A stretch of DNA of 64,000 bases from Cyclobacteriaceae bacterium (GCA_030584025.1 CP129487.1:744001-808000); one strand, 5' to 3'. Positions 8,312 to 16,665 are shown, numbered from the stretch's first letter. Numbers and translations are program-made. The notes: a model not told the origin generated them from the letters alone.

Positions 8312-8916
8312 TTTATACGTTCCAAAAATTCTTTCAACTTATCTCCACCTTTATAGTTCGATGCATCCCTGAATTTTTTTTCAGGCAGCGTCATCCACAA
8401 TTCCTGTTCTTCTGGTTTGGTAAACCGGATATCGTCTGTACGAATTGCCCAAATGTTATACACTACCTTGTCGGTTTGAAATTCCCGCTTGGCTTCACTC
8501 ATGGCTTCGTTGGGTGTGCGTGCCAGTACAGAACCAACGTGCACATGCTGTTTACCCCGCTTCGCTAATAAAAAAATCTCATAGCTTAATTTTGCCCCAG
8601 GCTGTTCGGGTGTATTGTGTATGAAATCAAATACAGTTATGTTTCCTTCCGTCATGGGTGAAACAAAAACGTGGCGGGTATCGGCAACGAAAAGTGATAC
8701 ACATAGAAACCTGCGGGTGAAGGTTTCTTTTGCCAATACAAAAGCCATCTCCAGGTTGGGTGCATGCACAGCGCCTTCATGTTGAAAGGGTTTGCCTTCT
8801 TTCGGTTGTACAAACACTTCAAACGTGCCAAACTGATCAAGCGGAGCTTTCGGCTCGGCTTGTCCGGGTTGGCCAACAGCGGGTAATCGGTTTACTCTTG
8901 GGTCGAGTGAATTCAT
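8308..8916 (-). CDS. paaB: Phenylacetyl-CoA 1,2-epoxidase subunit PaaB, double-length with internal duplication
   Basis: The start is ATG 8916 (MNSLDPRV); the open frame runs on to 9114 but that extension overlaps paaA out of frame and looks non-coding. The 202-residue product is about twice the length of E. coli PaaB (about 95). Two PaaB-like units can be aligned by eye: residues 31-88 (FEVFVQPKEGKPFQHEGAVH ... TRR ... LFVADTRHV) and 111-169 (YEIFLLAKRGKQHVHVGSVL ... NIWAIRTDDI). PaaB bridges PaaAC heterodimers in the epoxidase. The 3' end overlaps the next gene by 4 bases. Confidence 0.9.
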   Translation of the reverse strand: MNSLDPRVNRLPAVGQPGQAEPKAPLDQFGTFEVFVQPKEGKPFQHEGAVHAPNLEMAFVLAKETFTRRFLCVSLFVADTRHVFVSPMTEGNITVFDFIHNTPEQPGAKLSYEIFLLAKRGKQHVHVGSVLARTPNEAMSEAKREFQTDKVVYNIWAIRTDDIRFTKPEEQELWMTLPEKKFRDASNYKGGDKLKEFLERIK

Positions 8917-8934
8917 GTTTATAAGAAAATGAAA

Positions 8935-8953
8935 AGCCGGCAGTGAACCGGCT
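8935..8953 (-). terminator. Terminator-like hairpin between paaA and paaB
   Basis: On the minus strand a 6-bp stem (AGCCGG/CCGGCT, 8953-8948 with 8940-8935) with a 7-base loop is followed by TTTCATTTTC. It sits 14 bases past the paaA stop and 19 before the paaB start, so it could reduce read-through or protect the paaA 3' end. The T run is interrupted, so full termination is doubtful. Confidence 0.5.
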
Positions 8954-8966
8954 ACACAATAACAAA

Positions 8967-9953
8967 TCAGGCCAACGGTGTAACGTATGCCGTGCGCGGT
9001 GTTTTTAACGCTTCGCGTACCCAACGGCCGCGCTCTTCTGCAATACGTCTTACTTCCAGGCGCTCCCTGTTGCAAGGGCCATCGCCATTGATCACACGCT
9101 TGAATTCTTCCCAATCGGGTTCGGTGTATTCCCAGCGACCGGTTTCTGTATTTTTCTTCAGCTTCGGATCGGGTATGGTAAACCCGAGTTCCCAGATTTT
9201 AGGAACGTACATATCCAGAAACTGATTACGCATGTCATCATTGGAAGCCATTTTCACTTTCCACTTCATCAACACTTCGGTGTGTGCAGAAATTTTATCG
9301 GAAGGGCCGAAGAAATGCATCATCGGGGCCCACCAGCGATTCAGAGCTTCCTGAAACATGTCGCGCTGTTTCTGTGTGCCGGTTGCCAGGTAAATCACAC
9401 AATGGTGACCGTACTTCAAATGGAACGACTCTTCTGCACAAATGCGATCAAGTGCACGACAGTAAGGCCCGTAACTTCCTTTGGCGTTGGCCAACTGGTT
9501 TACGATGGCACCCGCATCAACCAACCAAGAAATAAAACACGAGTCGGCCCAGGTGAATGCCGGGTAGTTGAAAATGTTTGAGTATTTGGATTTACCGGTA
9601 ATCAGGTCGGTGATCATCTGCTCACGCGACTTACCCAATGTTTCGGCAGCACTGTACAAAAGCTGGGCATGCCCGACTTCGTCCTGCACTTTGGCCATCA
9701 AGGCAAGCTTGCGCTTAAAACCGGGTGCACGGGTAATCCAGGTTCCTTCCGGCAGCGCTCCAATAATTTCGCTGTGCGCATGTTGTTCAATCATGCGGAT
9801 GAGCTGCTTGCGGTACAACTGGGGCATCCAATCTGTAGGTTCAATTTTTTCGCCCCGCTCAATGCGGGCCTCGAATTCGGCTAATTTTTCGGGATCTTCC
9901 TGTACCAGGCTATCGGTCTTAATGCCTTCAAACGTGTTTCCTCCTCCGTACAT
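8967..9953 (-). CDS. paaA: Phenylacetyl-CoA 1,2-epoxidase catalytic subunit PaaA
   Basis: 328 residues, a typical length. PaaA is the di-iron subunit that epoxidises the ring of phenylacetyl-CoA using O2, opening the aerobic hybrid pathway of phenylacetate breakdown. Di-iron ligand motifs are visible: QHAHSEIIGALPEG, KVQDEVGHAQLL and CAEESFHLKYGH. It is the first gene of the operon paaA-paaB-membrane gene-paaC-paaD. A palindrome (9980-9995) just upstream is the likely operator. The reductase gene paaE and the downstream genes (paaG, paaZ, paaF, paaH, paaJ, paaK) are not in this window. Confidence 0.95.
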   Translation of the reverse strand: MYGGGNTFEGIKTDSLVQEDPEKLAEFEARIERGEKIEPTDWMPQLYRKQLIRMIEQHAHSEIIGALPEGTWITRAPGFKRKLALMAKVQDEVGHAQLLYSAAETLGKSREQMITDLITGKSKYSNIFNYPAFTWADSCFISWLVDAGAIVNQLANAKGSYGPYCRALDRICAEESFHLKYGHHCVIYLATGTQKQRDMFQEALNRWWAPMMHFFGPSDKISAHTEVLMKWKVKMASNDDMRNQFLDMYVPKIWELGFTIPDPKLKKNTETGRWEYTEPDWEEFKRVINGDGPCNRERLEVRRIAEERGRWVREALKTPRTAYVTPLA

Positions 9954-9979
9954 GGCTAATGTTTTTTGGTAATGACAAA

Positions 9980-9995
9980 ACTAACAACTGTTAGT
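9980..9995. promoter_or_regulatory. Likely PaaR/TetR operator upstream of paaA
   Basis: Palindrome with 7-bp arms, ACTAACA (9980-9986) and TGTTAGT (9989-9995), around 2 bases. It lies between the tetR stop and the paaA start, 26 bases before the paaA ATG. The inner 14-mer fits the CNAAC-N4-GTTNG skeleton that I recall for the Thermus PaaR operator, differing at the two symmetric inner positions. Confidence 0.6.
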
Positions 9996-10010
9996 GGAAG
10001 AACAACAGGG

Positions 10011-10604
10011 CTAAGCCTTTTGTTTCAGGCCATCTATCAGCATGTCGGACAGTTGCTGGCCCAGTTTTTCAGGTTCGATGGTGCTGTCCGGGCTGAACCA
10101 CGCAGGCATCCAGTTGAGGGAAGAGAACAGCGTCATCACAGCCAGCTTGGTATCAATGTCTTTTTTGAAATCGCCTGTGGCAACCCCTTGTTCAATGAAG
10201 GTTTTAAAACGGTTGATGTAATTGATCCGAAGTAAGAGAAAATCGCGCAGGTAAGGCTGACTCAGGTGGCGGTGCTCATTCATGAAAACCGCAGAGGCAG
10301 TAAGATCTTTGGCCATAACCTTTACGTGTCCGATAATACCCAACCGAAGCTTTTCGCTGGCAGAAACGTTTTGCTTTTCAACTTCTGAAAGCGATGATCG
10401 GAATTCCGCAGCCATGTCGAAACACAAGGTTCGCAGAATTTCTTCTTTGGATTTTATATGTGAATACAGACTGGCTGCTTCGATGCCCAGTTTCTGCGCC
10501 AGGTCGCGCATGGAAGAAGCCGAGTAACCCTTCTCCTTAAACAACTCAGCCGCCATGCGAATGACCTGTTCCTTTCTTGATAAGTTTGTTACTACATCTG
10601 CCAT
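10011..10604 (-). CDS. TetR-family transcriptional regulator, probable PaaR-type repressor
   Basis: 197 residues. The N-terminal helix-turn-helix (about 8-55) shows the TetR pattern: MAAELFKEKGYSASSMRDLAQ, then LGIEAASLYSHIKSKEEIL. The remaining two thirds is a helical ligand-binding domain with a conserved-looking hydrophobic core (VKVMAKDLTASAVFMNEHRH). It lies directly upstream of paaA on the same strand, separated by 57 bases that hold a palindromic site. PaaR relatives are released from DNA by phenylacetyl-CoA; that ligand is inferred from gene context only. Confidence 0.85.
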   Translation of the reverse strand: MADVVTNLSRKEQVIRMAAELFKEKGYSASSMRDLAQKLGIEAASLYSHIKSKEEILRTLCFDMAAEFRSSLSEVEKQNVSASEKLRLGIIGHVKVMAKDLTASAVFMNEHRHLSQPYLRDFLLLRINYINRFKTFIEQGVATGDFKKDIDTKLAVMTLFSSLNWMPAWFSPDSTIEPEKLGQQLSDMLIDGLKQKA

Positions 10605-10699
10605 ATCCTTTTCGCTTATCTTAGCTTATCAAAAATATGAGAAAATAGTTACCCGTTGAAACTTCAAATCGATAATTTGCTAAACTGAATTTTATATTC

Positions 10700-11191
10700 A
10701 TGAACTACCATTCGCTTAACCAATACTTTTATAAACTATATGCCCGGTTGTTTATGCTGGCGTTGGTGCCGATTGGTGTGTTCATATTTTTATACCAGGC
10801 AAGCGAAACGAATTGGTTACCCAATACAAAGTTGGATATTGAGCCTGAAATGATTGTTTACGCAGCCGCAGCCATTGCTTTTATGGATTGGTTGATGGCC
10901 CTGCTTATTATGTATGTAGGATTAAAGCGAGTTCGTAAAGAGGTTAGCCTGGGTGAACGCCTGAGCCGGTATGCCAACCTAACAACCGTACGTTCTGCAC
11001 TTTTTTCTTCGGGCATGTTGATTCTGGCCATCGGGTATCACCTCTCGCAACATCAATGGCTTACCATCGGGTTTATGGTTAGTTTGATTTTGCCGGCTAT
11101 TTTTTGGCCGGTGCCAGGTCGGGTGTGTTACGACTTGCGCCTGAAGGGGGATGAGCGCATGATGATCTTGTATAAGATGGATAAGTTATAG
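10700..11191 (+). CDS. Four-helix integral membrane protein of unknown function
   Basis: 163 residues with four likely membrane helices (about 15-33, 50-75, 95-115, 120-140) and a cytoplasmic C-terminal tail rich in charged residues. It is divergent from tetR. I recognise no family; the length and topology resemble small uncharacterised Bacteroidota inner-membrane proteins. It ends just before a hairpin shared with the convergent barrel-protein gene. Confidence 0.65.
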   Translation: MNYHSLNQYFYKLYARLFMLALVPIGVFIFLYQASETNWLPNTKLDIEPEMIVYAAAAIAFMDWLMALLIMYVGLKRVRKEVSLGERLSRYANLTTVRSALFSSGMLILAIGYHLSQHQWLTIGFMVSLILPAIFWPVPGRVCYDLRLKGDERMMILYKMDKL

Positions 11192-11205
11192 TTCCGAGTA
11201 AAAAA

Positions 11206-11230
11206 AATCGCCCCGGGTATCGGGGCGATT
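11206..11230 (-). terminator. Intrinsic terminator of the sigma/anti-sigma/barrel operon
   Basis: A 10-bp stem (11206-11215 with 11221-11230) and 5-base loop, with a run of A at 11200-11207 that reads as a T run on the minus strand. It lies 28 bases after the stop of the minus-strand barrel gene and may also stop plus-strand transcription weakly. Confidence 0.8.
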
Positions 11231-11257
11231 GACTTTACTTTGGATTCTATTTTTTTC

Positions 11258-12253
11258 TTAGAAGATAATTCCAAAACTAAACGCATTCAATTTCGGGTTG
11301 TTTTCTTTTTCGGTGCTGAACAACTCGTTCAAATCGTAGTTAAAGAAGATGTCGGTTGAACGAATACCCAGTTGCACGCGCACACCGTAACGGAAGTTGT
11401 TCAGGTAAAAGTTGTCACGGTTTTTATCTTTTTCACGACCGCCATCATTGTATACCAACTTGGATCGACTGCTCAGGCGATAGCCTGCATAAGGTCCGGC
11501 ACCAATCCGGAAATTGCTTCCGTATGAACTCCAGAACCGGGCTTTCTTACCTCGTCCGCCAAAGTCGAGCATGGGAATGAACGACACGTTCGCGTAAGTA
11601 ACACCGAGTTTGCTTTTGATGAAGTTTACATCGCGCAAATCTTCCTCAAAGAAAACTCCATTTTCATCTTTACCGATCAGAATATTGTCTTGTTGAAATT
11701 TGAAGTTGTACCAGCTTAAGCCAAGTCCCCACTCAATAAAGAATTTACCACCCACATGCGTATGCTGTACCGAGTTGATGCCCACATACCACGAGCCCCA
11801 CGGACGAACCGAATAGAGTTCGTTGTTTTCATCAGGAAACTTTCCATCTTCCAGGTAGTTGTTTACACCTAAATCGAAGTTGATGGAATGACGGGTTCTG
11901 CGCATGGTACGAATGGTACGGCTACGTTCCCATTCTTTGTCTTCTTCATCGTCTTCATCCCAGGTAACGGGCTCATTGGTGGTTTCTATTTCACGTGGCT
12001 CGCTTGGTTGAGCCGGAACAGAATCATTCGCAGGTATTGAGGTTACCGGTGTTCCTTCAATGCGATTGAGGATATCGGTGAACAACGCCTGAAAATTATA
12101 TTGGCGCAACACAACTAAGTCTTTGCGATCTTTAATGGTAAACACTACCCGGCTTGTGTTGGCAAGCTCCACTACTACGGTGTCGGGTTTTTGTTGGGCA
12201 GGTGAAGCATAACCTGCCGTGATCAACATCAGTACTACAAGAATCTTTTTCAT
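11258..12253 (-). CDS. Outer membrane beta-barrel protein of the sigma-factor operon
   Basis: 331 residues. A signal peptide (cleavage near ASPAQ) is followed by a periplasmic stretch to about residue 120 with an acidic patch (DEDDEEDKEWE), then alternating strands ending in an aromatic C-terminus (NAFSFGIIF), typical of barrels inserted by the Bam machinery. Strand-like segments include WYVGINSVQHTHVGGKFF, GLGLSWYNFKF and YGVRVQLGIR. It follows the anti-sigma gene after one base, so it belongs to the same operon and may be the envelope output or sensor of that system. Confidence 0.75.
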   Translation of the reverse strand: MKKILVVLMLITAGYASPAQQKPDTVVVELANTSRVVFTIKDRKDLVVLRQYNFQALFTDILNRIEGTPVTSIPANDSVPAQPSEPREIETTNEPVTWDEDDEEDKEWERSRTIRTMRRTRHSINFDLGVNNYLEDGKFPDENNELYSVRPWGSWYVGINSVQHTHVGGKFFIEWGLGLSWYNFKFQQDNILIGKDENGVFFEEDLRDVNFIKSKLGVTYANVSFIPMLDFGGRGKKARFWSSYGSNFRIGAGPYAGYRLSSRSKLVYNDGGREKDKNRDNFYLNNFRYGVRVQLGIRSTDIFFNYDLNELFSTEKENNPKLNAFSFGIIF

Positions 12254-12254
12254 C

Positions 12255-12998
12255 TCAGTTTAATTTTTTTGTTTGTTTTTTGTCCTCCAGGAAATTCAAG
12301 GCGAACAACTCATCTTTCTTTTGCCTCAGGTCGCCCATTGGACCATCGCCATCAGCGATGTTCATGGCTACTCCCATCAGCTTTTGCATACGAGATGATT
12401 TTTTTCCTTCTGAGGTTGCTTCATCTTCTGGTTGTGGTAATAAATATTTTTGGTTCACTTCATTAGCAGTCATTACAATATAGACTGCTGTGCTATTTTG
12501 TGTTTCTGTTGCTTCGACTGTGTTGGTTTCAGCTTCTGCAATAAGCGTTTCTGTTTCAGGTTGAACGACATCAACTGGAATTTCTTCCGGTGTGGGTTCA
12601 ACTACAGCCAGCTGCTGATCGGAAGAAGTGGACTGTTTTTTATAAACCGGAATGTTGCGATTAGTTTTCTTTTCAGTCTTTTCCTGTTCAACTTTTTTAT
12701 TCTGATCAATTGCAGCTACAGGCGTTTCTTCCGGTTGTGTGGGCTGTATCTTTTCAGGAGCAGGTTTAGTTGTTTGAGGCTTTGTGTTTACCAATACGTC
12801 TGTTTCAGCAGGTTGTATTTTCCAGATCAATACAGAAGCAATGGACAACAGCAGCAATCCGGCAGCAATTTTCAACCACAGGGCTTTGTTGGATTTTTTG
12901 TCCAGGCCGGCTTCAATGCGATTCCACGCATCAGCCGAAGGCTTAAGCTGAAAGTTTTCCAGCTTGTTGTGGAACAGGTGATCAGGTTGTTGTTTCAT
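12255..12998 (-). CDS. Membrane-anchored anti-sigma factor candidate
   Basis: 247 residues. A short cytoplasmic N-terminal region (about 1-38) with HNKLENFQLKPSADAWNRIE, then one membrane helix (about 41-60), then a long low-complexity periplasmic region rich in Thr, Glu, Pro and Gln. This architecture, and a 17-base overlap with the upstream ECF sigma gene, argue for an anti-sigma factor, although no zinc-binding HxxxCxxC motif is present. The C-terminal part (QKLMGVAMNIADGDGPMGDLRQKKDELFALNFL) resembles tails of Bacteroidota proteins in similar loci. Function is inferred from context. Confidence 0.7.
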   Translation of the reverse strand: MKQQPDHLFHNKLENFQLKPSADAWNRIEAGLDKKSNKALWLKIAAGLLLLSIASVLIWKIQPAETDVLVNTKPQTTKPAPEKIQPTQPEETPVAAIDQNKKVEQEKTEKKTNRNIPVYKKQSTSSDQQLAVVEPTPEEIPVDVVQPETETLIAEAETNTVEATETQNSTAVYIVMTANEVNQKYLLPQPEDEATSEGKKSSRMQKLMGVAMNIADGDGPMGDLRQKKDELFALNFLEDKKQTKKLN

Positions 12999-13563
12999 TG
13001 CTTTGTTTTTTAGAAATCCAGTCGCGGTCGATAAGCATTTTTTGCAAGTAGGTACGTGCGCGACTCAACTGCGACTTAGAAGTATTTTCACTGATGCCGA
13101 GTTGGTCGGCTATTTCTTTATGCGAGTAGCCATCGATGGCGTACATGTTGAAGACAATTCTATATCCGCTGGGAAGTTCCTGAATCATCTGCATCAGTTC
13201 TTCTGCTTCCAGGTGATCGCTGATGTTTTGATAATCGGGTTCCCGATCGGCTGCCTCCAGATCAGTCTCGAGGTACATCGAACGGTTTCGTCTGAGGTAG
13301 GTGAGGGCTTCATTTACAATCACGCGTCTGATCCACCCCTCAAAACTTCCTTCGCCCTTAAACTGATCGATACGTTCAAAAATCTTGGTGAAGGCGGTAA
13401 CCAATACATCCTCTGCCTCCATGGAATCTTTCACATACCGGTAGCATAACGCATACATTTTGGATGAATATTGGTCATACAGGCTGCGTTGGGCATCGCG
13501 ATTGCGTGCCTTGCACCCGTTGATCAGCTCATCTTCTTTAGCCCGGTAAATTTTCAGATCCAT
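12982..13563 (-). CDS. ECF-type RNA polymerase sigma factor
   Basis: 193 residues. Region 2 (about 25-95) shows LYDQYSSKMYALCYRYVKD, EAEDVLVTAFTKIFERI and GSFEGWIRRVIVNEALTYLR. Region 4 (about 128-180) shows LPSGYRIVFNMYAIDGYSHK and the DNA-binding helix IADQLGISENTSKSQLSRAR. No anchor or FecR gene is present, so this is not the usual TonB-linked regulatory set. It heads a three-gene operon sigma - anti-sigma - beta barrel, closed by the terminator at 11206-11230. Such loci usually respond to envelope conditions and regulate their own promoter. Confidence 0.93.
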   Translation of the reverse strand: MDLKIYRAKEDELINGCKARNRDAQRSLYDQYSSKMYALCYRYVKDSMEAEDVLVTAFTKIFERIDQFKGEGSFEGWIRRVIVNEALTYLRRNRSMYLETDLEAADREPDYQNISDHLEAEELMQMIQELPSGYRIVFNMYAIDGYSHKEIADQLGISENTSKSQLSRARTYLQKMLIDRDWISKKQSNETTT

Positions 13564-13663
13564 TTAAACGTTTCAGCAATAAGATGCCCAATTGCTTTTT
13601 GGGGTTGCGTGGCCCAAAACTTTTTTCTTAAAGAATTGCCCGAAAAAAGCGCAAATCCTTTGA

Positions 13664-14095
13664 TCAATAGGCAGCTTCGTAATTCACCTGTATGGTAATT
13701 TCAGTGAATTCGCCCGGTTTTACGGCCACGCAGTGTATACGGTTCTGCCCATCGAACTGATTAGCAAACAGGCCTTTCTTTTCCTTAATAAAGATGGAGT
13801 ATTCCCCTGGTGCCAATTTTACCCGAAAACGCCCTTTGCAGTTGCTTTTTATCTTCTTTATTAATGTGGTCTTTATATCGGAGAAAAAAACGCCATCCGG
13901 GGCGTTGGCATCCGCCATGGTGGTAGGCTGGTAAATCCAGATTTCGCGCTTGATGCCTTTGGCTTTGGTGGCTGGCCTGTCGGGGCCGGGCATTTGGTTG
14001 CCGCTAATCCACTCCACACGACCGGCAATTCCCTGATTTTGAGCAAAAGCAGGAATTATGGCCAACAAAAGGCCAAGACATAGCAGATATTTCAT
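13664..14095 (-). CDS. Secreted protein with transthyretin/CNA-B-like fold, unknown function
   Basis: 143 residues with a signal peptide (cleavage near PAFAQ). The mature part starts NQGIAGRVEWISGNQMPGP and contains CKGRFRVKLAPGEYSIFIKEK, the strand pattern of carboxypeptidase-regulatory-like or CNA-B beta sandwiches often found on Bacteroidota surface proteins. No catalytic motif. It is on the same strand as the sigma operon but 100 bases upstream of it, with no clear promoter in between. Confidence 0.7.
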   Translation of the reverse strand: MKYLLCLGLLLAIIPAFAQNQGIAGRVEWISGNQMPGPDRPATKAKGIKREIWIYQPTTMADANAPDGVFFSDIKTTLIKKIKSNCKGRFRVKLAPGEYSIFIKEKKGLFANQFDGQNRIHCVAVKPGEFTEITIQVNYEAAY

Positions 14096-14111
14096 GAATC
14101 AAAGATAACGC

Positions 14112-14183
14112 TCACCTGAACAGGGAGCCAATGATCATGCCTATGAAAAAGATCAGGAAAATGAATACGAGGATAAAAAACAT
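14112..14183 (-). CDS. Possible 23-residue hydrophobic micropeptide
   Basis: ATG at 14183 to TGA at 14112 encodes MFFILVFIFLIFFIGMIIGS plus LFR, a single membrane helix. It lies in the 160-base gap between the PspC/GIN gene and the secreted 143-residue protein, on the same strand as both. No clear ribosome-binding site or promoter is visible, which is not unusual in Bacteroidota. It may be a genuine small membrane protein or a chance open frame. Confidence 0.3.
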   Translation of the reverse strand: MFFILVFIFLIFFIGMIIGSLFR

Positions 14184-14255
14184 AGGTTGGGTTGGTTTTA
14201 TGGGTTTTGACGAAAATATGCTGATAAGGTTACAACAAACCGGTTAAACTTTGGT

Positions 14256-16634
14256 TTAGTCTTTAATCACTTCGGTAGGGTTGCCTTTATAACTCACTTT
14301 GCTGGCCAGCCCTTCTTCCACCTCAAGGCGTCCGGTTACAAAAACGTACGCTTTTGATGCGCCATTGGCTTCAACGATTGCGTCTTTCACCCGGTATTCA
14401 TATCCATCCATTTTCGAGGCGCCCAAAATATTCACATCCATTTTGTCGCCCTCACCAGTCAGCGTTAATTCCGATGCACCGCTTAGGTAAACAGCCAGAT
14501 CGCGTGCATTCATGTTTGCGTTAACTTTTATGGCTCCCAGAACCTTGAGGCGTATATCGTCTTGGGTGAAACCGGTGAAAGATGCCTTGCCGGCACCTTT
14601 CAAATCAATCTTTTCAACTTCGGGCATGGTGATGTTGATGCGTACCTGTTCAACTTTCAACGGATTGCTGCGCCAGTTAAAACGCTTTTCATCATCGTAT
14701 TCAATTACCAATGTACTGCCTAAACGCACAATGCGATATTTCGCTTTTTCTTTATCAGGGCCGGTGAGCTCAACCGAGTAATTATTTCCTTGCTTAACGC
14801 GGATATCAAACAAGCCACTGATTTCCAGTTCATCGAAATCGGTGAGGCTGCTGGTAGAGACATCTTCGCCATACAGATCGCTATCCCAGCCTTCTTCACT
14901 TTCTTCTTCTACCGTCACTTCTTCCGGACAGCTCACGCATTTCAACTGGCCACCTTTCTCTATGATCCAGGTATTGCCATCGCGTTTTTCGTAGTCGATA
15001 TACTGGTTGATCAACCTCCAGGTATTGTCATCCAGTACAAATTTGTAATCGTACGGAACATACAGGGTCATGCGCAATCGTTGTCCGCGGAAAACCGCAT
15101 CGGATTTAAAGCGGATGTTGGAGTCGAATGTGAGCACGGAGTCTTCCTGTGCCACCGTGTACTCCACCATCTGTGCATTTTCAGCAGCCTGCATGCGGGT
15201 TACGCCTTGCGATTCAAATACCTGAACCAGTTTCAGTTCGGTGCCTTCATATCCCTTCAGCGCCAGCGTGGTTACATCGTAATCATCCAAACCGGTTTCG
15301 CGAATTTTCAACACAGCAGTTTTGCCTTCCAGATTATAGACCTGTTCAACTTTGTATTCGCCATCTTCTTTGAAGTTGATTACGATTTTAGGAATCGAAA
15401 CACTCAACACTGCAATAGACAGGAAGAATAAGATAAACAACGTCCAGCCTGCAGTTGCGCCAAACACAATCCGGTTAGCGATGGCTGATATACCCAACAG
15501 CATGATGATGATGCCCGGTATCAACGCCCCGATAAATGCCATGATCGCGGTGAAGGAAGGAATGGCTCGGCTGAATGCTTCCATCGGCAGGCTCACATCG
15601 TGCCAGCCAACAATCCATCCGGATGATAACAGTCCAAACAGTACGCCACCGGTGATCAATACGGCCACCACCAGGCTCAGGCCCATCAGCATAATGAAAA
15701 TACCAATGCCTACGCGGAGTACATCTGCCAGCGGACTTAAAATTTTACCAAGACCTGTGAGTATCCAACCGATAGCGCGGAAAGGGAACAGGAGTATTTT
15801 AACTAATGCACTTTCTTCTTCGGCTGGTTTTTCCGTTTGTTCCTTTTTGATGTTTGATTCAATATTTGAAAGCGTTACCGGTTCGCCTTGCATTTGCATT
15901 TTATCAGTAATGGATCGTGCCTCGGGGGCTACGATCCAGAATACGATGTAGGCGATAAACCCGACCCCGCCAAAGACGGCTGTGATTACAAAAATCAGCC
16001 GGACGACAAACAAGTCCATCTTCATGTAGGCAGCCAATCCACTGGCTACACCTCCCAATACTTTTTTATCCGGGTCGCGGAAAAGTTTTTTGGTGATTTG
16101 AGGTTCGTCCAGATCATAAGAACCCGGAACGGCAATCCAAAGGATGATGTACGCGATCAGTATCAATCCGTAACCAAACGTCAGCAACACAAAAAGCAGG
16201 CGTATCCAAACCGGATCAACATTGAAGTAGTTACCCAACCCTGCGCAAACGCCTCCCAGAATTTTGCGTTTCTGGTCGCGCATAAATTGTTTGGATGCGC
16301 GTGGCGTATACGTTTTATTTTCCGTTTGCTTTTCTTCTTTTGGTGCTTCGGCATGCACTTCTTCTTCCTCGGCAGCTTTAAAATCGCTCACACTACCCAT
16401 CGTGGTTTTCAGCGCGTTTACATCATCGCTGGTAATTACCTGTTTGCCTTCGTATAATTTGCTCAGGAAGATTTCAGCAATGCGGCTTTCGATGTCGGCC
16501 AGAATTTCACTGCTGTCCTCATAGGATGAGAAATACTTATTGATCGAATCCAGGTACTTTTTCAACACTTCGTAACCGTCTTCTTCAATGTGGAAGATGA
16601 TGCCGCTTATGTTTATGCTTATATTCTTTTTCAT
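14256..16634 (-). CDS. PspC (two copies) / GIN-domain (DUF2807) membrane protein
   Basis: 792 residues. An N-terminal helical region (1-85: ISGIIFHIEEDGYEVLKKYL) precedes two PspC modules at about 114-172 and 182-240, each with KxLGGVxxGL and a membrane hairpin ending WI-VP/AP. Several further membrane helices follow (about 270-440), then a periplasmic region, and a C-terminal head (about 585-790) with the repeating strands of the GIN/DUF2807 beta-helix (DFDELEISGLFDIRVKQG, LKGAGKASFTGF, LSGASELTLTGEG). PspC proteins sense or counter membrane stress. It follows the PadR gene by 31 bases, so the pair is one regulated unit. Confidence 0.9.
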   Translation of the reverse strand: MKKNISINISGIIFHIEEDGYEVLKKYLDSINKYFSSYEDSSEILADIESRIAEIFLSKLYEGKQVITSDDVNALKTTMGSVSDFKAAEEEEVHAEAPKEEKQTENKTYTPRASKQFMRDQKRKILGGVCAGLGNYFNVDPVWIRLLFVLLTFGYGLILIAYIILWIAVPGSYDLDEPQITKKLFRDPDKKVLGGVASGLAAYMKMDLFVVRLIFVITAVFGGVGFIAYIVFWIVAPEARSITDKMQMQGEPVTLSNIESNIKKEQTEKPAEEESALVKILLFPFRAIGWILTGLGKILSPLADVLRVGIGIFIMLMGLSLVVAVLITGGVLFGLLSSGWIVGWHDVSLPMEAFSRAIPSFTAIMAFIGALIPGIIIMLLGISAIANRIVFGATAGWTLFILFFLSIAVLSVSIPKIVINFKEDGEYKVEQVYNLEGKTAVLKIRETGLDDYDVTTLALKGYEGTELKLVQVFESQGVTRMQAAENAQMVEYTVAQEDSVLTFDSNIRFKSDAVFRGQRLRMTLYVPYDYKFVLDDNTWRLINQYIDYEKRDGNTWIIEKGGQLKCVSCPEEVTVEEESEEGWDSDLYGEDVSTSSLTDFDELEISGLFDIRVKQGNNYSVELTGPDKEKAKYRIVRLGSTLVIEYDDEKRFNWRSNPLKVEQVRINITMPEVEKIDLKGAGKASFTGFTQDDIRLKVLGAIKVNANMNARDLAVYLSGASELTLTGEGDKMDVNILGASKMDGYEYRVKDAIVEANGASKAYVFVTGRLEVEEGLASKVSYKGNPTEVIKD

Positions 16635-16665
16635 GTCCGTTAAGAGTCTGTAGGTTGAGTCTTAT

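Noticed and set aside
8917..9114. N-terminal extension of the paaB open frame to 9114
   Set aside because: It runs through the hairpin and into paaA on the same strand in another frame, and the encoded sequence is Arg/Cys-rich and unlike PaaB; ATG 8916 gives a natural start.
9282..9581. Plus-strand open frames antisense to paaA
   Set aside because: They overlap a well-identified gene on the opposite strand and have shadow-like composition.
10655..10679. Promoter for the membrane gene at 10700
   Set aside because: TTG and TAATTTG are present but the -7 word is one base short of TAnnTTTG and spacing is off; support is too weak to list.
14790..15431. Long plus-strand frame inside the PspC/GIN gene
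   Set aside because: It is antisense to a gene with clear PspC and GIN domains and shows no domain of its own.
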